This document shows, one piece after another, positions 6,484 to 15,109 of a stretch of DNA of 64,000 bases (position 1 is the stretch's first letter; every line of letters starts with the position of its first letter). The notes below the pieces were generated by a model, which saw only the letters and a program-made list of their open reading frames with translations, had not been told where the DNA came from and searched no databases. The stretch is from Marinobacterium jannaschii DSM 6295 (GTDB taxonomy: Bacteria; Pseudomonadota; Gammaproteobacteria; Pseudomonadales; Balneatricaceae). Position numbers and translations under genes: made by a program. The DNA is taken from contig NZ_KK211067.1 in assembly GCF_000620085.1 (NCBI RefSeq), positions 170,011 to 234,010 of the forward strand, in the 5' to 3' direction.

Positions 6484-9174
6484 TTAGCAGCTGTCGCCCG
6501 GAGTTGGCATTACTTCATAGTGCTGGGCGATATCCAGGAAGTGGCGGGTATCCTGCAACAATTCATAGAACTGGCCGGATGCGACCGGCTTGCTGAACAG
6601 ATAGCCCTGTAGCTGGTCGCAGGCACGCTGCCGTAAAAACTCAGCCTGTGCCGCCGTTTCTACGCCTTCGGCGCAGACCCGCAGGTTCAGGCTGTGGCTG
6701 AGCGATATAACGGCGCAGATAATCGCTTCGTCGGCCGGATCGTTCGGCAAGTCACTGACCAGTGAGCGGTCAATCTTCACCTTATGCACCGGCAGCTTCT
6801 TCAGGTAGCTGAGCGAAGAATAGCCGGTACCGAAATCATCCAGGGCCAGATTGACGCCCAGGTCGCAGAGTCGCTGCAGCAGGTTGACGGTGCGCTCCTC
6901 CTGCTCCATGACGTAGGTTTCCAGAATTTCCAGCTCCAGCCGCTCGGGAGCCAGCTGGTATTTTTTCAGCAGGCCGCTGATCTGCGCAGGCAGGTCACCG
7001 TTATCCAGCTGGGCTCCGGCCAGATTGATTGCCAGGTGGAAATCCGCTTCCAGCCCTTTTTTCTGCCAGCGGGCGAGCTGTGCGCAGGCCTCTTCCAGCA
7101 CCCAGCTGCCGATCTTACCCATCAGGCCGATCTCTTCGGCAATTGGCAGGAAGCGTCCCGGCGAGATCAGTCCCAGTTCCGGATGCTGCCAGCGAATCAG
7201 GGCTTCCGCCCCGACAATGCGCTGTCCTTCACCGTCCATCTGTGGCTGATAGTAAAGTTCCAGTTGGTTGTTCTGCAGTGCTTCACGCAGAGCCGGTTCC
7301 AGCGATACCCACTCTTCGACGCTGCGGGTCAGCTCGCGCTGGTAGAAGGCATAGTTATTCCGGCCGCGATCCTTGGCGCCGTAGAGGGCGATATCGGCAT
7401 GTTTTAACAGCGAATCGCTGTTGTCGCCATGTTCCGGTGCCAGGGCGATACCGATACTGGCGGTGGTGAAGTAGTGACGGCCATTGAGTTTAAACGGCTC
7501 TTCCATCAATGCCACGATATGCTTGGCAACCTGTTCAGCATCCGGGGCATGCGCCACAGTATTCACCAGCACGGCAAACTCGTCGCCACCGATACGGGCA
7601 ACGGTGTCCGGGGCGCTGATATTATCGCTGAGACGCTCAGCCACCTGCAGCAGTAACTGGTCTCCGGCATCGTGGCCGAGACAGTCATTGATATGCTTGA
7701 AGCGGTCAAGGTCAATAATCAGGATGGCGACCTTATCGCTGCCGCTGCGGTTATTCAGTGCCTGCTCCATGCGTATCTTCAGCAAGGTGCGGTTGGCCAG
7801 TCCGGTCAGCGGATCGTAGTGGGTCAGCTGGTGCAGTTTCTGCTCCGACTCCCACAGGTTGCTCATATCCGATACCACCGAGACGTAGTGGGTGAGCTGC
7901 TTGGCATTGTTGCGCACGGCATTGATGTTCAGCCAGTGCAGCTTGCTTTCGCCATTCTTACGCCGACTCCAGACCTCACCCTGCCAGTGATCGCACTCGC
8001 TGAGCGACAGCTTGATCTGGTCGAAGAAGGTTCGGTCGTGACGGCTGGAGTGAAACAGCGAAGTGCTCTGTCCAATCAGCTCTTCACGGCTGTAACCGGT
8101 CAGACGGCAGAACGCGGGGTTAACATCGACAATGCTCTGGCGATCATCACAGAGCATAATGCCTTCATTGGTTGACGCGAATACGATGCCGGCCAGCTTC
8201 AGCTGCTCATTGCGACTGTTCTCGGCGGTCTTATCCTGCAGTATGCCACTCCAGTACAGCTTATCGCTTTGGTGGTATACGGGGCGTGCCGAGGCGTGCA
8301 GGGAGAGTTCTTCACCATTGATATGGCGGGCCCGGAACTCACATTGCCAGGGCTCATTATTCTTCGCGGCCAGACGCAGCACCAGTTTCAGCCGGTCGAG
8401 ATCGGCGGGCTGTATCTGTTGTTTCAGCAGCTCCGGCGCTTCGATCACTGCCACCGCATCCAGCCCCAGCATGGTTTCGATACCGCTGCTGAGAAAGCTG
8501 ATATCAGTGTCCAGTGTCTGGTCGTGACTGCAGAGCTGGAAAACGGCACCGGGCAGGGTATTGGTAATCTGGCTCAGGCGGGCCTGGGTTTTGGTCAGTT
8601 CATCCCATACCTGTTCCCGGTGCAGGGCGATGCCGGCCAGGTGTGCCGCAGTATCAAGCAGGTTGAGATGGAAGGGTGTGGCTGCACGCGGGCTGTTGCT
8701 GGAGATAGCAATGCTGCCGATGATGCTGTCTGCGGTGATATAGATGGGGAAGGACCAGCAGGCGCGGATGCCGTAGTCGGCGGCGAAGTCCTGATAATCC
8801 GCCCAGCGCTGATCTGCCTGGGTATCCTCGACCACCACAGGAGAACCCAGGTATACGGCAGTGCCACAGGACGCGCCGATCGGCCCGGGAGTCAGCCCGC
8901 CCAGTCCGTCCCAGTGTTCCTCCGCGATGGAGGGCAGGCAGCGAACGTTGAGATGCTGGCGTTCATCGTCCAGTGTCATCACGCTGACGATGCAGTCACC
9001 GACCAGCGTTTCGATAAAACTGCAGATCTTTTCCAGCGTGGCGTTGGTTGGACTGTCTTGCCCGATCAGTTCGATCACTTCGCGTTGCAGGAACAGGATC
9101 TGGTCCAGCTCTTGCTGTGGCGGAGTGCTGTCTGTAGCTATCGCCTTATGGAGCGTTCGTCCATGCATCTGCAA
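6484..9174 (-). CDS. GAF-PAS-PAS-GGDEF-EAL cyclic-di-GMP protein
   Basis: 896 residues, soluble. GAF domain about 35-190 (GASCGTAVYLGSPV), PAS about 200-315, second PAS about 325-440 (VNPAFCRLTGYSREELIGQS), GGDEF about 455-610 with intact GGDEF at 529-533, EAL about 630-875 with EAL at 657-659, DDFGTGYSSLSYL and KVKIDRSLV. Both catalytic motifs look complete, so it could make and degrade cyclic-di-GMP. The product-inhibition site upstream of GGDEF reads SAPD rather than RxxD, so feedback inhibition is probably lost. The signal sensed by GAF/PAS is unknown. It lies 91 bp beyond nfsA on the same strand. Confidence 0.93.
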   Translation of the reverse strand: MQMHGRTLHKAIATDSTPPQQELDQILFLQREVIELIGQDSPTNATLEKICSFIETLVGDCIVSVMTLDDERQHLNVRCLPSIAEEHWDGLGGLTPGPIGASCGTAVYLGSPVVVEDTQADQRWADYQDFAADYGIRACWSFPIYITADSIIGSIAISSNSPRAATPFHLNLLDTAAHLAGIALHREQVWDELTKTQARLSQITNTLPGAVFQLCSHDQTLDTDISFLSSGIETMLGLDAVAVIEAPELLKQQIQPADLDRLKLVLRLAAKNNEPWQCEFRARHINGEELSLHASARPVYHQSDKLYWSGILQDKTAENSRNEQLKLAGIVFASTNEGIMLCDDRQSIVDVNPAFCRLTGYSREELIGQSTSLFHSSRHDRTFFDQIKLSLSECDHWQGEVWSRRKNGESKLHWLNINAVRNNAKQLTHYVSVVSDMSNLWESEQKLHQLTHYDPLTGLANRTLLKIRMEQALNNRSGSDKVAILIIDLDRFKHINDCLGHDAGDQLLLQVAERLSDNISAPDTVARIGGDEFAVLVNTVAHAPDAEQVAKHIVALMEEPFKLNGRHYFTTASIGIALAPEHGDNSDSLLKHADIALYGAKDRGRNNYAFYQRELTRSVEEWVSLEPALREALQNNQLELYYQPQMDGEGQRIVGAEALIRWQHPELGLISPGRFLPIAEEIGLMGKIGSWVLEEACAQLARWQKKGLEADFHLAINLAGAQLDNGDLPAQISGLLKKYQLAPERLELEILETYVMEQEERTVNLLQRLCDLGVNLALDDFGTGYSSLSYLKKLPVHKVKIDRSLVSDLPNDPADEAIICAVISLSHSLNLRVCAEGVETAAQAEFLRQRACDQLQGYLFSKPVASGQFYELLQDTRHFLDIAQHYEVMPTPGDSC

Positions 9175-9265
9175 CAGGGGCCTTAAATGACTGTTTTAAT
9201 TTGGAATAGCCTAATCTAATCGTTGGCGGCCCGTTGTTCAACTATGGCTATTGTATTAATCGGGA

Positions 9266-10006
9266 TTACTTCTTAAGGAAGCCCCGCTGCTGCAGAAACG
9301 GCAGCATGTGCGGGCGCGCTTCCTTCACCAGCATGCCGGATATCTGCTCGGTCCAGCTCATCTCTTTATTGCCACCGGTGCGGCTGCGATAGTAATCACG
9401 CACCTCCTTGTCGTAATCCTGCAGGTGTTCGTGGTCTGCCTGGTTGTCGTAGCGGTCCTGTTTTAATACCACGGGCAGAGGCAGGCGGGGTTTGACCTCC
9501 GGGTTCTGGTCGGGGTAGCCGAGGCAGAGGCCAAATACCGGATACACCAGTTCCGGCAGTTCCAGCAGCTCAGCCACGCGGGCGATCTGGTTGCGTAAGC
9601 CGCCGATATAGACGCCACCCAGTCCCTGTGACTCGGCCGCGACCATAACGTTCTGGGCAAACAGGGCGCAATCCAGTGAAGCGGTAAGGAACTGCTCGGT
9701 AAAGCCGCTCTGCATCTCTGCCTCATGCATCTCGCATGCCTGCCGGTGGCGCTGCATATCGGCACAGAACACCAGAAACAGCGGCGCCTGTGCAACGTAA
9801 ACCTGCCCACCGGCACATTCGGCCAGCTGACTGCGATTATCTGCATCGTTTACCTGAATTACGCTGCAGGCCTGAATAAAGCTGGAAGTGGCCGCTGATT
9901 GACCGGCTTCGATCAGTCGCTCAACCAGGGCCTGGTCAACCGTCTCCGGGGTAAACTTGCGGATTGAGCGATGTGACTTCAGTAGATCGATAACATCGTT
10001 TTGCAT
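9266..10006 (-). CDS. NfsA-type oxygen-insensitive NADPH nitroreductase / flavin reductase
   Basis: FMN-dependent nitroreductase, 246 residues, typical NfsA length. The FMN-binding motif is SHRSIRKFTPE near residues 10-20; SAATSSFIQACSVIQV and GLGGVYIGGLRN form the flavin pocket, and CLGYPDQNPEVKPRLP is the C-terminal signature of NfsA/FRP proteins. It reduces nitroaromatics, quinones or free flavin using NADPH in the cytoplasm. It lies 34 bp downstream of alkB on the same strand, so the two are probably co-transcribed, suggesting a shared chemical-stress role (inference). Confidence 0.9.
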   Translation of the reverse strand: MQNDVIDLLKSHRSIRKFTPETVDQALVERLIEAGQSAATSSFIQACSVIQVNDADNRSQLAECAGGQVYVAQAPLFLVFCADMQRHRQACEMHEAEMQSGFTEQFLTASLDCALFAQNVMVAAESQGLGGVYIGGLRNQIARVAELLELPELVYPVFGLCLGYPDQNPEVKPRLPLPVVLKQDRYDNQADHEHLQDYDKEVRDYYRSRTGGNKEMSWTEQISGMLVKEARPHMLPFLQQRGFLKK

Positions 10007-10040
10007 GGGGGCTTCCTTGGAAATGCTCGTTGGCCTGGGT

Positions 10041-10610
10041 TCAGCCGCTTATTCTACGAAATGTCAGATTAATACGCGCGGATTTCACCTTCCTGCTTTT
10101 CGGAACGCTGTGTTGCCACTGGTGTTGCAGGTCGCCGGCCATCAGCAGCAGAGAGCCGTGCCCGAGTAGGATCTCTCGCCGCAGGCTGTTGTCCTCCCGC
10201 TGGCGCAGCAGGAAACGCCTGGGTGTGCCCAGTGTGACCGATGCGATGACCGGGTTCTGTCCCAGCTCTGCTTCATCGTCACTGTGCCAGCCCATGCTGT
10301 CGCCGCCATCCCTGTACAGGTTAAGCAAGACACAATTGAAGCGGGCGTCGCAACGGCGTTCTATCGCCTGTTTAAGGCGGCCAACCGCCGGGTGCAGGGG
10401 CTGGGCGTGCATCACCAGTCCTGAGTACTGGTAGAGCAACCCCGGTTCGCCCTGAAAGTGCTGCTGTCTGGGGATCTTATGGGGGCGGCCAAACAGCTGA
10501 ATCGTATCCTGGCGCCAGGGAATCTCATGGTAGAGCTGGCTAAACAGCTGATCGGCTTCGGCGGCGCTGAGAAAATGCTCGTAATATTCCAGAATACTGT
10601 GGTCGGCCAT
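10041..10610 (-). CDS. AlkB-like 2-oxoglutarate/Fe(II) dioxygenase
   Basis: Predicted DNA/RNA alkylation repair dioxygenase of the ALKBH2/3-like short bacterial group, 189 residues. Iron ligands are H109 and D111 in GWHSDDE and H167 in HQWQHSVP; R179 in ARINLTFR would bind 2-oxoglutarate. NLYRDGGDSMGW upstream of the HxD pair is the usual core strand. It oxidatively removes methyl groups such as N1-methyladenine and N3-methylcytosine. It is first in a likely operon with nfsA and divergent from phhB. Confidence 0.93.
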   Translation of the reverse strand: MADHSILEYYEHFLSAAEADQLFSQLYHEIPWRQDTIQLFGRPHKIPRQQHFQGEPGLLYQYSGLVMHAQPLHPAVGRLKQAIERRCDARFNCVLLNLYRDGGDSMGWHSDDEAELGQNPVIASVTLGTPRRFLLRQREDNSLRREILLGHGSLLLMAGDLQHQWQHSVPKSRKVKSARINLTFRRISG

Positions 10611-10768
10611 TAGTCTTGAATCTGTAACACTGATTTTTCAGCATAAGGGAGTTCGCGGCAGAAGTATAAGGCTGTACCAACACAGAGTTGCGGTGGCAGG
10701 CTATGCTGTGAGAAGACGTCGCTGAGCCCTATGAATCCGGCCAGCAGACACAACGCAGGGAGAGGACT

Positions 10769-11119
10769 ATGAGTGATCTGGTTGAGCAAAGCTGTCAGGC
10801 CTGCCGGGCGGGAGCGCCGAAGGTAACCGAGACGGAGGCGCGGCAGTTGCTGGCCGAAATCCCCGACTGGGCGATAGTGACACGTAATGACATTCCGCGG
10901 CTGGTGCGCGATTACCGTTTTGCTGACTTTATAACAGCAATGGCATTCAGTAACCGGGTGGCGGGATTGGCAGAGGCTGAAAATCACCATCCGCAGATTA
11001 CCACGGCCTGGGGCAGCGTGCGGCTGGAATGGTATACCCATAAGATCCGGGGACTGCACCGCAATGATTTTATCTGCGCAGCGCGCAGCGATCAGCTTTT
11101 CACCGAGATCGAAACTTAA
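10769..11119 (+). CDS. phhB: Pterin-4a-carbinolamine dehydratase
   Basis: Dehydrates 4a-hydroxytetrahydrobiopterin to recycle the cofactor of phenylalanine hydroxylase. 116 residues with the family signature AEAENHHPQ followed by VRLEWYTHKIRGLHRND, including the paired active-site histidines. The N-terminal EQSCQACRAGAPKV is typical of Pseudomonas PhhB. No phhA is in the window, so it may serve phenylalanine hydroxylase elsewhere or another pterin. ATG start behind GGAGAGGACT. Confidence 0.93.
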   Translation: MSDLVEQSCQACRAGAPKVTETEARQLLAEIPDWAIVTRNDIPRLVRDYRFADFITAMAFSNRVAGLAEAENHHPQITTAWGSVRLEWYTHKIRGLHRNDFICAARSDQLFTEIET

Positions 11120-11242
11120 TCACTTAATCGATATCAATACGTCACCCCGCCGTGTTGGACTAGGATCGGGATATGTATTGGCGTTCGCCACGTATGAGTG
11201 GCGCAACAGATAGTATTTCTCAGGAATCAGGGAGAACACGAG

Positions 11243-11650
11243 ATGCTGAGGTCTGTAAAAGCAAGCGACTATATGACAGAGGGTGTGATTACCTTTAAAC
11301 CGGAAACCGACCTGTTCGATGCGATCAACAGCCTGTTGGAAAACCGGATTTCCGGTGCCCCGGTGGTGGATGATGACGGCAACCTGGCCGGTATCCTGTC
11401 GGAGGTCGACTGTCTTAAGGCAATTCTGGCGCTGACCTACCATGAAGAGGAGAAGGGCGGAGTTGTCGGAGAATATATGACCGGCGTAGTAGATACTGTT
11501 GAGCACGATGCTGATATCATTAGCGTTTCTGAACGGTTTATAAACGAAGGATTACGTCGGCTACCGGTTGTCAAAAATGGCAGGCTGGTGGGCCAGATCA
11601 GCCGCCGCGATATCTTGCGGGCGGTTGAAGTCTTTGCACAGGATGGCTGA
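11243..11650 (+). CDS. Two-CBS-domain protein
   Basis: 135 residues consisting almost only of a CBS pair (about 8-60 and 75-130), a module that binds adenosyl nucleotides and often regulates a partner. VKASDYMTEGVITFKPETDL starts the first repeat; GRLVGQISRRDILRAV ends the second. The ATG at 11243 is chosen for the GGGAGAA just upstream; a longer frame from 11198 has no ribosome site. It forms a single-gene unit with its own terminator; the partner is unknown. Confidence 0.85.
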   Translation: MLRSVKASDYMTEGVITFKPETDLFDAINSLLENRISGAPVVDDDGNLAGILSEVDCLKAILALTYHEEEKGGVVGEYMTGVVDTVEHDADIISVSERFINEGLRRLPVVKNGRLVGQISRRDILRAVEVFAQDG

Positions 11651-11703
11651 CGGCGTGCCGGTCCTCAGTATTGATCCCTGAGTGACGGCCGGAAACAAAC
11701 CAC

Positions 11704-11775
11704 AAAGCCGCAATAGGTCATCGCAGCTGATCAGTTAATGTTCAGTTGCGGATGATTAGTATTGCGGCTTTTTAT
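11704..11775 (+). terminator. Long hairpin terminator after the CBS gene
   Basis: AAAGCCGCAATA (11704-11715) pairs with TATTGCGGCTTT (11760-11771), followed by TTT. The interior can extend the stem, as CATCGCAGCTG nearly pairs with CAGTTGCGGATG. Confidence 0.75.
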
Positions 11776-11794
11776 GTAAGGTGAATGCCCTTCG

Positions 11795-13201
11795 ATGTCT
11801 ATCTCTATGCCCGAACAACCTCTGCTGGTTTATCCCTCCCTGGTCGCACGCTTCGGCCTCGAAGAGTCGCTGTTGCTGGGGTGCTATCAGCGCTTTGCTG
11901 AGCTGACTGGCAGCGACAGCGAAACTTCGGTGGTGGTGACCCTGTCACGCCAGCAATGGTTGCGGCTGGTACCGTTCTGGGATGAAGAGAAGCTGGCCGT
12001 GCTGACCAATAGCCTGGTGATCAAACAGGCGCTGGAGGCAGCCTTCGAAGGTGATATTGTCACGCTTGAGATTCTGGCCTCAGGCTCTCAGGAACCTCAA
12101 GTGCCGGCAACGGCCCGCGCCACAGAGAGAGGCAATCTTGCGGCCGCAGCCGATGACCGCGCAGTGGATTCAGCGCGGGCAGAATCCGGCTTCTATGCCA
12201 CGGCAGCTGAGCCGGAAGAAGAGCCTCCGATATTTATCGGCGCGGCACAACGAGAGCCGGCCGACAGCCATACTGCCGATCACAGATCTGCCGCCCTGTT
12301 TGCCGATGCTGCAGCGCCGGCTGAATCAGCGGATATTGCCGGTCAGCCGACAGCTGAGCCGGTGAGCGCAGAACCGCTGCAGCCGGGAATGCCGGAACGG
12401 GAAGAACCGGAGCCGCCGCTGCTTAATGTGCCGGTCCAGGATCTGCCGGATTCGTCGCCTCAGTTCGATCGTCCGGTGTCACGCCTGCTGGCTGAAGAGA
12501 TGGCGGCCGGAGAGCCGGACACGACTGACCACCGGGCATCGCTGTTGGATGATCTGGTGCCGGGGCGTGAATCTGGCGGATTCGATTCCGCTGATTTCAG
12601 GGTGGAAGTCGAACCGGTTGATCGTCTGCCGGTGGTCGAAGAGCCGCCGCAGTTTATGCAGCCGGTACATCAGGTTCGCCAGCCACGTTATCCGGATGAG
12701 ATGCCAGCTGTACCACCTCCGGCAGAACCTCTGGTACCGGGACGCGGTCCTGCGCCGACCTTTGGCGGCAGCACTGGCTGGGCGCGTAACCGCCAGGCAA
12801 ACCGTGCCAGAACCTCTGATGAGTTGCAGGAGATCTTCCAGCAGCGCGAAGTACGTAACCAGCAGCTGCATGCGATCTTTGTTGGCTGGCAGCCGTCGGA
12901 ATCCTTCTTCGCCTTGCTGCCCCATCATGGAATTCCGGAAGAGTTTGCCCGCGAATGCATTGACGGCTTTATACTGTACTGGCTGGACAAAGATCGCCGG
13001 GAGACTAACTGGGACTCAAAATTCCTCGGTTGGGTGAAGCGGGAGTGGGTACACAAGCAAACCGCCGCCGGGCGCCAGCAGCGACAAGAGCAGGAACAAC
13101 AGAAAGGTTTTGTGAACAATGAAAACACCCGCACAGATTCTCGCGCAAAACGCCAGCGGGTCACCCGGGCAATCATGGACATCCGCGACACCGACTGGTA
13201 A
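11795..13201 (+). CDS. DnaT-like replication protein with a long disordered linker
   Basis: 468 residues. The N-terminal part (about 1-95) is a compact domain with YPSLVARFGLEESLLLGCYQRF. About 100-330 is rich in Ala, Pro, Glu and Asp and looks disordered. About 335-430 matches the DnaT/phage primosomal DNA-binding domain, with WQPSESFFALLPHHGIP, CIDGFILYWLDKD and FLGWVKREWVH. The tail ends IMDIRDTDW. DnaT domains bind single-stranded DNA and help bring the replicative helicase to DNA. The next gene, of lambda P type, starts inside this one, so the two very probably act together. The surroundings are core genes, not a prophage. Confidence 0.8.
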   Translation: MSISMPEQPLLVYPSLVARFGLEESLLLGCYQRFAELTGSDSETSVVVTLSRQQWLRLVPFWDEEKLAVLTNSLVIKQALEAAFEGDIVTLEILASGSQEPQVPATARATERGNLAAAADDRAVDSARAESGFYATAAEPEEEPPIFIGAAQREPADSHTADHRSAALFADAAAPAESADIAGQPTAEPVSAEPLQPGMPEREEPEPPLLNVPVQDLPDSSPQFDRPVSRLLAEEMAAGEPDTTDHRASLLDDLVPGRESGGFDSADFRVEVEPVDRLPVVEEPPQFMQPVHQVRQPRYPDEMPAVPPPAEPLVPGRGPAPTFGGSTGWARNRQANRARTSDELQEIFQQREVRNQQLHAIFVGWQPSESFFALLPHHGIPEEFARECIDGFILYWLDKDRRETNWDSKFLGWVKREWVHKQTAAGRQQRQEQEQQKGFVNNENTRTDSRAKRQRVTRAIMDIRDTDW

Positions 13202-13934
13202 TCAATCCGGGCCTCAGGGCGGTGCACCGCATCAGAATGCCCAGATCAGCCTGGAAACCAAGACGCTGATCAATATGATCTTTGCCCGTTTTATGGCGAT
13301 CTACGGGCATAAGTTCAAAAGCTGCTTTGAGAGCGAAAATGAGATCCGCCTGGCGAAGCGGGAGTGGGCGCTCAGCCTCTCGGGTTACAGCGAGGCGGAA
13401 CTGGTTGCTGCGATCAATCGTTGCAAGGAAACCCTGGCCTGGATGCCGACCGTCTCAGAGTTTATTGCCATCCTTAATGACCTGAATGGCGACTATGGCC
13501 TGCCCGCGGTGCGCACAGCCTATATCGAAGCCTGTATGAATGCCGATAAACCCAGTGCGCACCACTGGAGCCACCGGGCCATCTATCATGCCGGGCGTGC
13601 GACCGGCTGGTTCCGCCTGCGTAGTGAGGAGGAGCGCCAGGTATTACCTGACTTCCGCTATAACTACGAGGTGATCTGCCGTCGCGTGCGGGCCGGAGAG
13701 GAGCTGGATGAGCCTGTCCCGGTGGCACTGGAGAATAAGAGTGATGATACCCTGGCGGCGTTTATCCGCCAGTGGTCGGAGTCCCAGTCGGTGGATGAAG
13801 TTACGGCGACCAAACTGCTGTACTTTATGACCAAGCCAAAGGGCAGCCGTACCCGGGCCAAGTTTAAGGCGCTGGCGCAGAAGCAGCTGCTGGAGCTTAA
13901 GCTGCCGATCAGCCTGCCGGATGACTATCAATAG
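13119..13934 (+). CDS. Lambda P-like putative replicative helicase loader
   Basis: 271 residues. A flexible N-terminal tail (about 1-45) precedes a helical domain resembling lambda replication protein P: INMIFARFMAIYGHKFKSCF, IRLAKREWALSLSGYSEAEL and ETLAWMPTVSEFIAIL, then AYIEACMNADKPSAHHWSHRAIYHAG. Lambda P binds DnaB helicase and loads it at an origin. The gene overlaps the DnaT-like gene by 83 bases in another frame; the ATG at 13119 has an in-frame stop just upstream and no later suitable start. A bidirectional terminator follows. That it is the resident helicase loader is inference. Confidence 0.72.
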   Translation: MKTPAQILAQNASGSPGQSWTSATPTGNQSGPQGGAPHQNAQISLETKTLINMIFARFMAIYGHKFKSCFESENEIRLAKREWALSLSGYSEAELVAAINRCKETLAWMPTVSEFIAILNDLNGDYGLPAVRTAYIEACMNADKPSAHHWSHRAIYHAGRATGWFRLRSEEERQVLPDFRYNYEVICRRVRAGEELDEPVPVALENKSDDTLAAFIRQWSESQSVDEVTATKLLYFMTKPKGSRTRAKFKALAQKQLLELKLPISLPDDYQ

Positions 13935-13960
13935 AGCGAGCTACGAGCTTGGAATGACAA

Positions 13961-13991
13961 AAAACGCCCGGACACTGTGCCGGGCGTTTTT
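13961..13991. terminator. Bidirectional intrinsic terminator
   Basis: AAAACGCCCGG (13961-13971) / CCGGGCGTTTT (13980-13990), with A-tract and T-tract flanks. It serves the P-like gene on + and the DUF3549 gene on -. Confidence 0.9.
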
Positions 13992-14005
13992 GTGTGTGCA
14001 GCGGA

Positions 14006-15061
14006 TCAGTTGTCGAAGGTAGAGCCGAACATCTCACCAATGGCATTGGAGAGGGTTTCGCTGCGTTCCGGGCTGCGGAATACCTGCATAATCAGCGCGC
14101 GCAGGGCAGGCATAAACATCAGATCGGCCAGCACCCGGGAGAAACCGACCTGACCGGCATTACCGGCAGCGAGGCGTTCGAGGAACAGTTTCAGCAGGTC
14201 GGGATACTGCAGGGTTTCGTGACAGCGGGTGGCGATGGCCGCAATCACTTCCGCTTCCAGTGCATAATCGCTTTCAAGAATCAGTTGCAGGGTCTGTTTC
14301 AGTCGCGCCTGGTCTCGGCTGTTGGAAATGCCGCGCACCATTGCCGCAACGCGATTGGCGTTGCAGTCCGGGCTGGAGAGGGTTTTCTCGACCCGCTCGG
14401 TCAGGGCGCTGAACAGCTTGTGGTCCGGTTCGATATTTTCCAGGCAGGTGCAGAGAATCTCGAACGGCACATCCGGTAGCTGCGGGATGGCACTGGCCAG
14501 TACTGCGCTGTTGCTGCCGGTTTCATGGCGGATCACCAGATCAGCGATACCCTGATATCCCAGTCCCTGCCAGTGGTCTGCAAAGCCCAGCTGGCCGGCA
14601 AAATACTGCTGGGCATACTCGTAGTACTTAGATGCGGGCTGGCCACTGGTCAGGGTGGCGTTGGCGTGGAAGATCGCCATTTTTTCCTGATCCGGCTTAA
14701 AGGCAAACGGATTGTCCTGCATGGCATCCGGTTCACCCTCTTTCTGTTCCATCAGATTGCCGATATTTTTCAGCAGGCGGTGCAGAATATCGTCGCGCAC
14801 GGCGGTCTGGATAAAGCCGCGTTCGTCCAGTGGCAGTTTCAGGAACCAGACGACACTCTGTTCGCGTTGTTTCGGGTTCCAGATCATCAGGGCGATCCAG
14901 GCATGATGCAGAAACGGCAGAGGGTAGGGGGTCAGGCCCTGCTCAATCTTGCTGAATTCGCTGGTGGACAGTTTGGTGACACGACGTCCCATATCAAACA
15001 GACGGATCTGGGCACCGCTCTGGCGCAGAAAATCCACCATTGACTCAATTTTTTCTGACAT
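14006..15061 (-). CDS. DUF3549 family protein
   Basis: 351 residues, soluble, all-helical in appearance. MVDFLRQSGAQIRLFDMGRRVTKLS at the N-terminus and AWIALMIWNPKQREQSVVWFLKLPLDERG match from memory the DUF3549 family of pseudomonads and marine gammaproteobacteria. No catalytic motif is visible and the function is not established. It lies 49 bp downstream of the HD-GYP-like gene on the same strand and ends at a shared bidirectional terminator, so it may be the third gene of that transcript. Confidence 0.75.
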   Translation of the reverse strand: MSEKIESMVDFLRQSGAQIRLFDMGRRVTKLSTSEFSKIEQGLTPYPLPFLHHAWIALMIWNPKQREQSVVWFLKLPLDERGFIQTAVRDDILHRLLKNIGNLMEQKEGEPDAMQDNPFAFKPDQEKMAIFHANATLTSGQPASKYYEYAQQYFAGQLGFADHWQGLGYQGIADLVIRHETGSNSAVLASAIPQLPDVPFEILCTCLENIEPDHKLFSALTERVEKTLSSPDCNANRVAAMVRGISNSRDQARLKQTLQLILESDYALEAEVIAAIATRCHETLQYPDLLKLFLERLAAGNAGQVGFSRVLADLMFMPALRALIMQVFRSPERSETLSNAIGEMFGSTFDN

Positions 15062-15109
15062 CTCTACTCTCGGCCACAGGCAAAAATACTGATTTTACCA
15101 GTCTGGCGA

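Noticed and set aside
11795..13934. Prophage replication module
   Set aside because: No integrase, repressor or structural phage genes flank the pair; both sides are ordinary chromosomal genes with matching composition.
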